Assembly (NCBI RefSeq): GCF_000220985.1
Contig: NZ_AFRW01000122.1
Span: 1-64,000, forward strand
Direction: 5' to 3'
From: Nesterenkonia sp. F
GTDB taxonomy: Bacteria > Actinomycetota > Actinomycetes > Actinomycetales > Micrococcaceae
Length of the DNA: 64,000 bases
Numbering within the stretch: position 1 is the stretch's first letter; each line of letters opens with the position of its first letter. The notes under the pieces were generated by a model, which made no database searches, was not told the origin of the DNA, and saw nothing but the letters and a program-made list of their open reading frames with translations. Shown one piece after another: positions 55,122-62,651 of the stretch. The position numbers and the translations under genes were made by a program.

Positions 55122-56918
55122 TCACCGCAGGAAGAGCCGGCGCATCCGCCACGTCGCCACGCTCAGCCCGACGACGACCATCACCAGGTAGTACCCGATG
55201 TGCACCAGGGTCATCGCATCGCCGGTGCGGAAGGCGATGTCGCGCATCAGCTCGACGCCGTGCCAGAGCGGCATCGCCTGCACCAGCGCCTGCACGCCGA
55301 CGGGGTAGACGTCGATGGGGAAGAGGGTGGCGGAGAAGAGGAACATCGGCATCAGCACCATCATCATCCAGTCCATCTGCTGGAACCGGGTGAAGAACGA
55401 GGTCACCGCCATGCCGACAGATGCGAAGCCCAGCGCGATGAACAGCGCGGTGACCCACATCAGCACCGCCGAGGCGCCGTCGATCAGCCCGGCGCCGACG
55501 AGCACCGCCAGGAATCCGACCGAGTAGATGGCCCCGCGGAAGAGCGCCAGGCCGATCTCGCCGAGGGCGACGTCGACCGGTCCGAGCGAGGTGGCCATCA
55601 TCGTGCGGAAGAGCTTGGTGATCTTCAGCTTGAAGAACACGTTCCAGGTGGAGTCGAAGATCGCTCCGTTCATCGCCGAGACGGCCAGCAGCGCCGGGGC
55701 GATGAAGGCCGCGTAGCTGATGGTGCCGTCCTGCCCGACGCCGGCCTGCTCGGCCTCGATGCCCGAGATCATCGGGCCGATGCCCAGCCCGAACGAGGTC
55801 AGGAAGAGGATCGGCTCGAGGAAGCCGGAGACGAACAGCACTCCGCGGTTGTTCCGGATCGCCGAGAGCCCGCGGGCGAAGACGGCCCGGATGTTGCCCG
55901 AGTACCAGCCGGCTCCCGCTCCCGTGCGGAACTGGGCGACCGGCGCCGGACCCACCGGCCCGTCGTCGTCGCGCAGTTCGGCGACTCGGGCCTCGCGGCG
56001 GGCGTCGGCCCGGGCGCCGGGGGTGCGGCCGCGCCACTCGGCGAGTCCCAGCCGGCGGGTGAACACGTGCACCGTCGCCCACCAGGCCAGCAGCGTGACC
56101 GCCGCCAGGAAGCCCAGATGCGTCGCGATCATCGCCGGCGAGGTGGGCTGGCCGAAGCTCAGCACCCGGCCGAGCTCGTTGGCGTGCCAGATCGGTGAGA
56201 TCCAGCCGATCGCCTGCAGCGGACCCGGCAGGTTCTCCAGCGGATAGAACGTCCCCGAGAACAGGAACAGCGGCATGATCACGAACCGCTGGATCAGCGC
56301 GCCGTGGCCCTTCTCCTCGCGCAGCGTGGAGATGTAGGCCATGATCGGCACGCCCAGCGCCAGCCCGCCGAGCGTGGCGGTGAGGACCTGCAGCCAGACC
56401 AGCGGCGACGTCGTCGCGCCGACGAGCACCAGCACCCCGGTGAAGACTGCGGAATGGAAGAGGAAGCGCACCGAGACCGCGAGGATGTGGCCGCCGGCGA
56501 TCTGTCCCGGCGTCAGCGGTGTGGCCTGGGCGCCATAGTAGAGTCGGCGCCAGGTGAAGCCCTCCAGCACGGGGAAGGCGAACTCGATGCCGGCGGTCAT
56601 CGCCACCGTGGCCGCGAGCACCCCGGGTCCGATGTACATCAGATACGACTCCGCGCCGAGATCCGCGACGGCGGAGGCGTCGCCCACCAGCAGACCCAGC
56701 CCCAGGCCCATGGCCAGGATGTACATCACCGGTTCGGCGACGGAGCTGGTCACGATGACCCCGGCGTAGGCGCGCATGCTGCGCAGCGTGCGCTCAGCCT
56801 GATGCAGGGCGCCGGTGCGGCGGGTGCGACGGGCCAGCCGATCCTTGTCAGCGGCCGGGGAGCCGGGCGCGGCCGCACCGGAGATCCGGTCGGAGTCCTC
56901 GCGGACGGTGTCAGTCAA
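55122..56918 (-). CDS. Fused double ABC-2 permease (DrrB/NodJ-like)
   Basis: The membrane part of an exporter, 598 aa, made of two tandem ABC-2 permeases (about 40-290 and 340-598), each with six helices. YLMYIGPGVLAATVAMTAGI in the first half corresponds to SYAAFIAPALLAVSAMNGAI in the second, and LFSGTFYPLENLP to LFSATLFPIDVYP. A hydrophilic linker joins them. One chain would replace the usual dimer. It overlaps the ATPase gene by 8 bp. Exported substrate unknown (drug, lipid or polysaccharide). Confidence 0.88.
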   Translation of the reverse strand: MTDTVREDSDRISGAAAPGSPAADKDRLARRTRRTGALHQAERTLRSMRAYAGVIVTSSVAEPVMYILAMGLGLGLLVGDASAVADLGAESYLMYIGPGVLAATVAMTAGIEFAFPVLEGFTWRRLYYGAQATPLTPGQIAGGHILAVSVRFLFHSAVFTGVLVLVGATTSPLVWLQVLTATLGGLALGVPIMAYISTLREEKGHGALIQRFVIMPLFLFSGTFYPLENLPGPLQAIGWISPIWHANELGRVLSFGQPTSPAMIATHLGFLAAVTLLAWWATVHVFTRRLGLAEWRGRTPGARADARREARVAELRDDDGPVGPAPVAQFRTGAGAGWYSGNIRAVFARGLSAIRNNRGVLFVSGFLEPILFLTSFGLGIGPMISGIEAEQAGVGQDGTISYAAFIAPALLAVSAMNGAIFDSTWNVFFKLKITKLFRTMMATSLGPVDVALGEIGLALFRGAIYSVGFLAVLVGAGLIDGASAVLMWVTALFIALGFASVGMAVTSFFTRFQQMDWMMMVLMPMFLFSATLFPIDVYPVGVQALVQAMPLWHGVELMRDIAFRTGDAMTLVHIGYYLVMVVVGLSVATWRMRRLFLR

Positions 56919-57951
56919 CGAGGCTCCTCCCGGTCAGCCGCAGGAAGACGTCCTCGAGCGAGGAGCGGCGCACCAGCGAGGTCATCGGGCGCAGCCCGGC
57001 GGTGTGGACGGCCTCCAGCGCGGACTCTGCGGCGTCGGCGTAGACCAGCAGGCGATCGGGCAGGACCTCGACGCGGCTGTAGCCCAGCTGTTCGGCGCGC
57101 GGGGCGAGCAGCGTGTCCAGCTGCTCGGCGAGCTCGGCGTTGCGGTCCATCCCGAAGCGCAGCTCCAGCACCTCGCGGGTGGCATGGGCGCGGATGAGCT
57201 CAGAGGGGCTGCCCTCGGCCATGATGAGGCCGTGGTCGACGACGATGAGTCGATCGCAGAGCTGCTCGGCCTCGTCCATGTGGTGGGTGGTCAGCACCAG
57301 CGTGGTGCCCCGCTCCTTCAGCCGGAAGAGCCGGTCCCACAGGATGTGCCGGGCCTGCGGGTCGAGGCCGGTGGTCGGCTCGTCGAGCAGCAGGATCTCC
57401 GGGTCGTTGACCAGGGCGCGGGCGATGGTCAGCCGCCGCTTCATCCCGCCGGAGAGATCCTCCACCCGGGCGCCGGCCTTGGCGGTGAGCTGGGCGAACT
57501 CGAGCAGCTCGACAGTCTTGGCGCGCAGCCAGCGCCGGGGCAGGCCGAAATAGCGGCCATACATGATGATGTTCTCCCGGACGCTGAGCTCCTCGTCCAG
57601 GTTGTCCTGCTGCGGGATCACGCCGAGCCGGGCGCGCACCGCCGGACCCTGCCGTTCGGGGTCCAGGCCGGCGACCCGCATCGTGCCGGAGGTGCGGGCG
57701 GCGACGGCGGCGATCATCCGCATCGCCGTCGACTTGCCGGCGCCGTTCGGGCCCAGCAGTCCGAAGGACTCGCCGCGGGCGACGCTGAAGTCGATCCCGT
57801 CGACGGCGGTGAAGTCGCCGTACTGTTTGGTCAACGCCGTCGCGACGATCGCCGCGTCCTCGGCGCCGCCGGATCCGCCGGCTGTCCCGGCGGCGGCCGC
57901 GGGGCGCGGACCGGCTGCGGACGCACCGGCGGTGCGGAGAGGATGAGGCAT
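56911..57951 (-). CDS. ABC exporter ATP-binding protein (DrrA/NodI-like)
   Basis: A 346-aa ATPase driving the fused permease. An Ala/Gly-rich 35-residue N-terminus is followed by TKQYGDFTAVDGIDF, Walker A GPNGAGKST, signature LSGGMKRRL, Walker B ILLLDEPTTGLD, and H in LTTHHMDEAEQL. A C-terminal domain of about 90 residues is typical of the DrrA group. ATG 57951 is 7 nt after TAGACT (57964-57959), with no Shine-Dalgarno, so probably leaderless. Confidence 0.9.
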   Translation of the reverse strand: MPHPLRTAGASAAGPRPAAAAGTAGGSGGAEDAAIVATALTKQYGDFTAVDGIDFSVARGESFGLLGPNGAGKSTAMRMIAAVAARTSGTMRVAGLDPERQGPAVRARLGVIPQQDNLDEELSVRENIIMYGRYFGLPRRWLRAKTVELLEFAQLTAKAGARVEDLSGGMKRRLTIARALVNDPEILLLDEPTTGLDPQARHILWDRLFRLKERGTTLVLTTHHMDEAEQLCDRLIVVDHGLIMAEGSPSELIRAHATREVLELRFGMDRNAELAEQLDTLLAPRAEQLGYSRVEVLPDRLLVYADAAESALEAVHTAGLRPMTSLVRRSSLEDVFLRLTGRSLVD

Positions 57952-58090
57952 GCCCGGCAGTCTACGGCGGCGACGACGCTGTGACCAGGGTCATGGCACA
58001 GGATTCCCGGCCGCGAGTCGCCTGTTCAGGCCCGTTCCCGCCGCCGGCGGCGGTGGGAGAGATCATCCTCAGGGGCGATGGATTCGAGCG

Positions 58091-58110
58091 CCTCATCCGG
58101 CAGGATGAGG
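58091..58110 (+). promoter_or_regulatory. Palindromic operator candidate before MacB-type ABC genes
   Basis: CCTCATCC-GGCA-GGATGAGG is a perfect 8-bp inverted repeat 60 bp upstream of the ATPase start. A half-like CATCCTCAG occurs about 25 bp earlier. It is a likely repressor site; the regulator is not in the window. Confidence 0.5.
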
Positions 58111-58169
58111 GGTGGATCGTGCTCCGCGCTCGCGGAGCCCTCGGCACGTTCACGAAAGGACGCCCCACC

Positions 58170-59282
58170 ATGTCCGTTCCAGTTCTCGAGACGGAGAACC
58201 TGGTGAAGGTCTACGGGCGCGGAGCAGCACGCTTCGACGCCTTGAAGGGCTTGACATTCGAGATCCACGACGGCGAGTCCGTCGCGGTGGTCGGGAAGTC
58301 AGGCTCGGGCAAGTCGACCCTCATGCACCTGCTCGCCCTGCTCGACCGTCCGACCGCCGGCGTCGTCGCCCTCGGCGGGGAGCCGGTATCGGAGTTGAAG
58401 CCGCGGCGCGTCTCACAGCTGCGCAACGCCTCGTTCGGCTTCGTCTTCCAACAGTTCTTCCTCAATGCCAACCAGTCGGTGCTGGAGAACGTCACGCTGC
58501 CGCTGAAGATCACCGGGATGTCGCGCGGAGAGCGGAACCGGCGCGGCATGGAGGTGCTCGAGCAGCTGGAGATCGCCGACAAGGCCAAGAACAAGGCCAA
58601 GGACCTCTCCGGCGGGCAGAAGCAGCGCGTCTGCATCGCTCGCGCCCTGGTGAACCGCCCGTCGGTGATCTTCGCCGACGAGCCCACCGGCAACCTCGAC
58701 TCGACCACCAGCGAGATCGTCGAGGACATCCTGTTCAACCTCCACCGCGACCACGGCATCACGCTGGTCGTCGTCACCCACGACGAGGATCTGGCCGCTC
58801 GCTGCGAGCGGCGGCTGAAGATGCAGGACGGCGAGATCGTCGCCGAGGAGCATGGCGTGCTCGCCGACCGGCACGTCGACACCACCTACGACCCGGACCA
58901 GCTCGGCGTCGACCCCGACGAGCCGCGCGGGCGGAGCCGCTCCGCGGCCGCGCAGGCCGCCGAGGACGTCGCGGCCCGCGACGAGGCGGCGGACGAGGAG
59001 CACGATGAGGACGGCTCGCCGCTGCGCCGGGGCCGCCGTCGGGCCTCCCGGGCCCGGGACCGTGCTCGGGACACCTTCCGCGACCGCGTGCGGGGCCGGT
59101 CCCGCGCCGAGGAGACCTCCGCCGAGGACTCCGACGAGCCGGAGGGGTCCGAGACCACGGATGCCACGGACGCCGCGGACGCCGCCGAGACCGGCGGCGC
59201 CGCCGAGGACGACCAGCCGGCCGGCGAGACGTCGCAGACCCGACGCCGCGGCCGTGACGCAGACGAGGAGGGAACGGCATGA
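58170..59282 (+). CDS. MacB/LolD-type ABC ATPase with charged C-terminal extension
   Basis: Residues 1-235 are a normal MacB-class ATPase: Walker A GKSGSGKST, FVFQQFFLNANQSVLENV, signature LSGGQKQR, Walker B IFADEPTGNLD, H in VVVTHDEDLA. The remaining 135 residues are a low-complexity Asp/Glu/Arg/Ala tail unlike the family. Such pairs work as mechanotransmitters or export peptides and lipids. ATG 58170 follows GAAAGGA. The stop overlaps the permease ATG (ATGA). Confidence 0.9.
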   Translation: MSVPVLETENLVKVYGRGAARFDALKGLTFEIHDGESVAVVGKSGSGKSTLMHLLALLDRPTAGVVALGGEPVSELKPRRVSQLRNASFGFVFQQFFLNANQSVLENVTLPLKITGMSRGERNRRGMEVLEQLEIADKAKNKAKDLSGGQKQRVCIARALVNRPSVIFADEPTGNLDSTTSEIVEDILFNLHRDHGITLVVVTHDEDLAARCERRLKMQDGEIVAEEHGVLADRHVDTTYDPDQLGVDPDEPRGRSRSAAAQAAEDVAARDEAADEEHDEDGSPLRRGRRRASRARDRARDTFRDRVRGRSRAEETSAEDSDEPEGSETTDATDAADAAETGGAAEDDQPAGETSQTRRRGRDADEEGTA

Positions 59283-60586
59283 GGGCCGTCGACGTCGCCG
59301 GGACCGCATTGTCCAACACCATGCGGTCCAAGATGCGCACCTTCCTGACGGTGATCGCCATCGTCATCGGTGCCTTCACGCTGACCCTGACCTCCGGCAT
59401 CGGCGCCGGCATCAACCGCTACGTCGACGACATGGTCGCCGGCTTCGGCGACTCCGACGAGATGTATGTGATGCCCGGCGCCGACCAGCAGGCGATGGGC
59501 GGGGGCCAGACCGGGCCCCAGGAGTACGAAGCCGACCAGAGCGGCGGAGCCTCCGGCAGCTTCGGGCAGTCGATGCTCAGCGAGGGGGACATCGAGACCA
59601 TCTCCGAGCTCGACGGCGTCACCGCGGTCGACCCGGTCGTCTTCGTCTCTCCGGAGTACCTCGAGATCTCCGACGGCACTCAGTACACGCTGGACGGACT
59701 CGGCGTGCCGGCCGACGCCCCGGCGATGGAGCTCGCCGCCGGTGAGACGCCGGACCCTGAGGCCGACGAGATCACCGTGCCGCAGACCTGGCTGACCGCC
59801 TTCGACGAGGATGCCGAGGACGCCGAGGACGCCGACCCGCAGGCGGCGATCGGCGAGACCGTCGAGATCGGCGTGCGCGACATGGCTCAGGAGGTCCAGT
59901 CTGTGGAGGCCACCGTCGTCGGCGTCTCCGAGGAGGACCTCGCCGGCGTCGGCAGTTCGCCGATGCCCTCGCAGACGCTGCACGAGGAGCTCCACGAGCT
60001 GCAGAGCTCCGGTCTCGAGGTCGAGCAGGAGGAGAGCTACGCCCAGGCGGTGATCCAGGTCGAGGACCTCGCAGCCCAGGAGGACGAGCTGAAGTCCGAG
60101 CTCGCCGACGAGGGGCTGATGGGGATGACCCTGGACGACATGCTCGGCGTGGTCCGCGGGATCATCAACACCGTCACCTGGGTGCTCAGCGGCTTCGCGC
60201 TCATCGCGCTGCTGGCGGCCAGCTTCGGCATCGTCAACACGCTGCTGATGTCGGTGCAGGAGCGCACCCGCGAGATCGGTCTGATGAAGGCGCTCGGGAT
60301 GAGCCGCGGACGGGTCTTCGGCCTGTTCTCCATGGAGGCGGTGATGATCGGGGTGATGGGCTCGGTGATCGGCGTCGGCCTCGGCGCGGGCGTCGGGTTG
60401 GCGGCCAACGCCGCGCTGGTCAGCGGTCCGCTCAGCAACGTCGCGGGGCTGACGCTCTTCGCCCTGGATCCGGGCGCGCTGATCGCCATCATCGCGCTGA
60501 TCCTGGTCATCGCCTTCCTCGCCGGCACGCTGCCGGCGGCACGGGCGGCGCAGAAGAACCCGATCGACGCCCTGCGCTACGAGTGA
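59279..60586 (+). CDS. MacB-like FtsX-family ABC permease
   Basis: A 435-aa permease with four transmembrane helices: one at the N-terminus (TFLTVIAIVIGAFTLTLTSG), then a large extracellular acidic domain (about 50-290), then three at the C-terminus with the FtsX block (LLMSVQERTREIGLMKALGM). It partners the ATPase upstream by ATGA overlap. The extracellular domain is rich in Asp/Glu/Gln and contains a DAED repeat. Substrate unknown. Confidence 0.92.
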   Translation: MRAVDVAGTALSNTMRSKMRTFLTVIAIVIGAFTLTLTSGIGAGINRYVDDMVAGFGDSDEMYVMPGADQQAMGGGQTGPQEYEADQSGGASGSFGQSMLSEGDIETISELDGVTAVDPVVFVSPEYLEISDGTQYTLDGLGVPADAPAMELAAGETPDPEADEITVPQTWLTAFDEDAEDAEDADPQAAIGETVEIGVRDMAQEVQSVEATVVGVSEEDLAGVGSSPMPSQTLHEELHELQSSGLEVEQEESYAQAVIQVEDLAAQEDELKSELADEGLMGMTLDDMLGVVRGIINTVTWVLSGFALIALLAASFGIVNTLLMSVQERTREIGLMKALGMSRGRVFGLFSMEAVMIGVMGSVIGVGLGAGVGLAANAALVSGPLSNVAGLTLFALDPGALIAIIALILVIAFLAGTLPAARAAQKNPIDALRYE

Positions 60587-60610
60587 CCACGCGGCGTCGC
60601 CGGTGAACAC

Positions 60611-60655
60611 GGCGCGACGGCGCCCGGGCCGAGGCGGTCCGGGCGCCGTCGCGCC
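60611..60655 (+). terminator. 17-bp perfect hairpin after the ABC permease gene
   Basis: Arms 60611-60627 and 60639-60655 are exact inverted copies with an 11-nt loop, 25 bp after the stop. Confidence 0.75.
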
Positions 60656-60763
60656 TCGACGTCTCACCCGAGTCTCGGTCCCGTCGGACGCGCCGACGTC
60701 GAACCTGGTGGTCAGCCCGGGCCGGCGGGTAGATTCGAGACAGCACAATCTGGAGGAGGAACC

Positions 60764-61339
60764 ATGACACAGCCGCCTGAGGACGGGCCGCAGCAGGGCC
60801 CGCGATTCGGCACCGACCCCTACGACCCGTCCGCCGTCGGCGGACCGATGGCCGAGCCGAAGCAGTTCGGCCGACTCAAGCAGCTCACGCTGCTCAGTCT
60901 CGCGATCTTCGTGGTCAGCATGCTGCTGAGTCTGATCCCGTCGCTCAGCGGCAGCATGCGTGAGCAGACGGTGGACACCTACGAGTCCATGGGCATGGGG
61001 TACTCTGCGGAGGAGCTCCAGCAGATGGCGGACATCGCCGTCGGCGTCAGCCTCTTCGGCGTGGGTATCGGGCTGATCGTGGGCGTCGGCGTCTACCTGC
61101 TGGTGTACTTCGGCCTGGCCAAACGGAAGAACTGGGCGCGTATCGTCGGCCTGATCTTCGCGGTGCTCGGCACGATCGGGATGCTGATCTCCGGCGTCGG
61201 CGGGTTGACGACGCCGTCGGCCATCAACATCATCTCCTCGCTGTTCGCGCTGGCCGGTGCCGTGGTGGCGGTTCTGTGGATCATGGCCGCGGTCAAGGCT
61301 CCTGTGAAGCAGTACCTGACCCAGAGCTCCTCATCCTGA
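60764..61339 (+). CDS. Four-helix membrane protein, unknown function
   Basis: A 191-aa protein with a Pro/Gly-rich cytoplasmic N-terminus of about 40 residues and four transmembrane helices. A short helical segment (ESMGMGYSAEELQQMADIAV) lies between the first two. ATG 60764 follows GGAGGAGGA, and a TAGATT -10 box (60730-60735) lies 28 bp upstream. It resembles general actinobacterial small membrane proteins but no named family is certain. Confidence 0.65.
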   Translation: MTQPPEDGPQQGPRFGTDPYDPSAVGGPMAEPKQFGRLKQLTLLSLAIFVVSMLLSLIPSLSGSMREQTVDTYESMGMGYSAEELQQMADIAVGVSLFGVGIGLIVGVGVYLLVYFGLAKRKNWARIVGLIFAVLGTIGMLISGVGGLTTPSAINIISSLFALAGAVVAVLWIMAAVKAPVKQYLTQSSSS

Positions 61340-61381
61340 GACGTTCCGGCTGACCTCCGCAGAGGAGGCGTCGGGCATGAC

Positions 61382-61416
61382 GAGGGCCCGTCCACCGCGC
61401 TGGTGGGCGGGCCCTC
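61382..61416. terminator. 15-bp hairpin terminator
   Basis: Arms 61382-61396 and 61402-61416 pair with one mismatch that is G-U in RNA. It lies between convergent genes. Confidence 0.7.
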
Positions 61417-61457
61417 ATCGTCCCGAGCATGCTCTCCGAGGGGCGGAGGTTCGACGT

Positions 61458-62480
61458 TCACCGCCAGCCGAGCCCCGGGGCGACGTGTGTGATGATCGAC
61501 TCCAGCAGGTGGGCGTTGTATTCGACGCCGAGCTGGTTCGGCACGGTGATCAGTAGCGTGTCGGCCTCGGCGATGGCCTCGTCGCGGGCGAGCTCCTCGA
61601 TGAGCTGGTCCGGCTCGCCGATGTAGGAGCGGCCGAAGATCGCCCGGGTGGTCTCGTCGAGCATCCCCACCTGGTCCTGCGAGTCCCGCTGGCCCAGGAA
61701 GTAGGCCCGGTCGCGCTGGTCGGTCAGCGCGATGATCGATCGCGAGACCGACACCCGCGGGCTGAAGCCATGCTCATGGGCGTCCCATTCCTCGCGGAAG
61801 GCGCGAATCTGCTCGGCCTGCTGGACGTGGAAGGGTTGGCCGGTCTCGTCGTCCTTGAGCGTCGAGCTCATCAGGTTCATCCCCCGGGCGGCGGCCCAGC
61901 GGGCGGTGGCGTCGGAGCCGGCGCCCCACCAGATGCGCTCGCGCAGCCCGGGGGAGTGCGGCTCGAGGCGCAGCAGTCCCGGCGGATTGGGGAACATCGG
62001 CCGCGGGTTCGGCTCGGCGAATCCCTCGCCCTTGAGCAGGCGCAGCGTCTCGAGCGTGTGCCGGCGGGCCATGTCGGCGTCGGTCTCTCCCTCGGTCGGG
62101 CGGAAGCCGAAGTGCCGCCAGCCGTCGACGACCTGCTCGGGCGCCCCGCGGGAGAGGCCCAGCTGCAGTCGCCCGTCGCTGATCAGGTCCGCCGCACCGG
62201 CGTCCTCGGCGAAGTAGGCGGGGTTCTCATAGCGCATGTCGATCACGCCGGTGCCCAGTTCGATGCGTTCGGTGCGCGCGCCGGCCGCGGCCAGCAGCGG
62301 GAATGGAGAGGCGAGCTGGCGGGCGAAGTGGTGGACGCGGAAGGCGGCCTGGTCGACGCCGAGCTCTTCGGCGGCGACGGCGAGCTCCACCGACTGCTGC
62401 AGCGCCTCCTTCGCCGACCGCGTGCCCGAGTGCGGCGAGGGGGTCCAATGGCCGAAGGAGAGGAAGCCGAGAGTCTTCAC
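61458..62480 (-). CDS. Luciferase-like flavin monooxygenase
   Basis: A 340-aa member of the bacterial luciferase/LLM class that uses reduced flavin, or F420 in some relatives. Visible blocks are KTLGFLSFGHW, AFRVHHFARQLASPFPLLAA, RIELGTGVIDMRYENP, and DGRLQLGLSRGAPE. Such enzymes oxidise many substrates and the one here is unknown. GTG 62480 is the family-like start but has no visible ribosome-binding site, so the true start may be upstream. It is divergent from the aldehyde dehydrogenase gene. Confidence 0.82.
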   Translation of the reverse strand: MKTLGFLSFGHWTPSPHSGTRSAKEALQQSVELAVAAEELGVDQAAFRVHHFARQLASPFPLLAAAGARTERIELGTGVIDMRYENPAYFAEDAGAADLISDGRLQLGLSRGAPEQVVDGWRHFGFRPTEGETDADMARRHTLETLRLLKGEGFAEPNPRPMFPNPPGLLRLEPHSPGLRERIWWGAGSDATARWAAARGMNLMSSTLKDDETGQPFHVQQAEQIRAFREEWDAHEHGFSPRVSVSRSIIALTDQRDRAYFLGQRDSQDQVGMLDETTRAIFGRSYIGEPDQLIEELARDEAIAEADTLLITVPNQLGVEYNAHLLESIITHVAPGLGWR

Positions 62481-62604
62481 ATCGGCGACAACCGGAGAGC
62501 CCTCTCGGCTATTCCGCCGTCCGGAGGGCGCGATGCAGCCGCGAGGCCCAGCTCGAGGCGACATCCGAGATGGCGACGTGTTGCGGATCACGTGAGGTGG
62601 ACCC

Positions 62605-62625
62605 TAAAATGAACAATAATCATTT
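62605..62625 (+). promoter_or_regulatory. Operator-promoter before aldehyde dehydrogenase
   Basis: AAATGA and TCATTT (62607-62612, 62620-62625) are inverted 7 bp apart in a strikingly AT-rich island. TAAAAT (62605-62610) serves as -10 box for the gene at 62652. A repressor bound here would cover the -10 and start site, and might also affect the divergent monooxygenase. Confidence 0.6.
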
Positions 62626-62651
62626 AGTCGAGAGGCGATCAGGAGGCCCTC

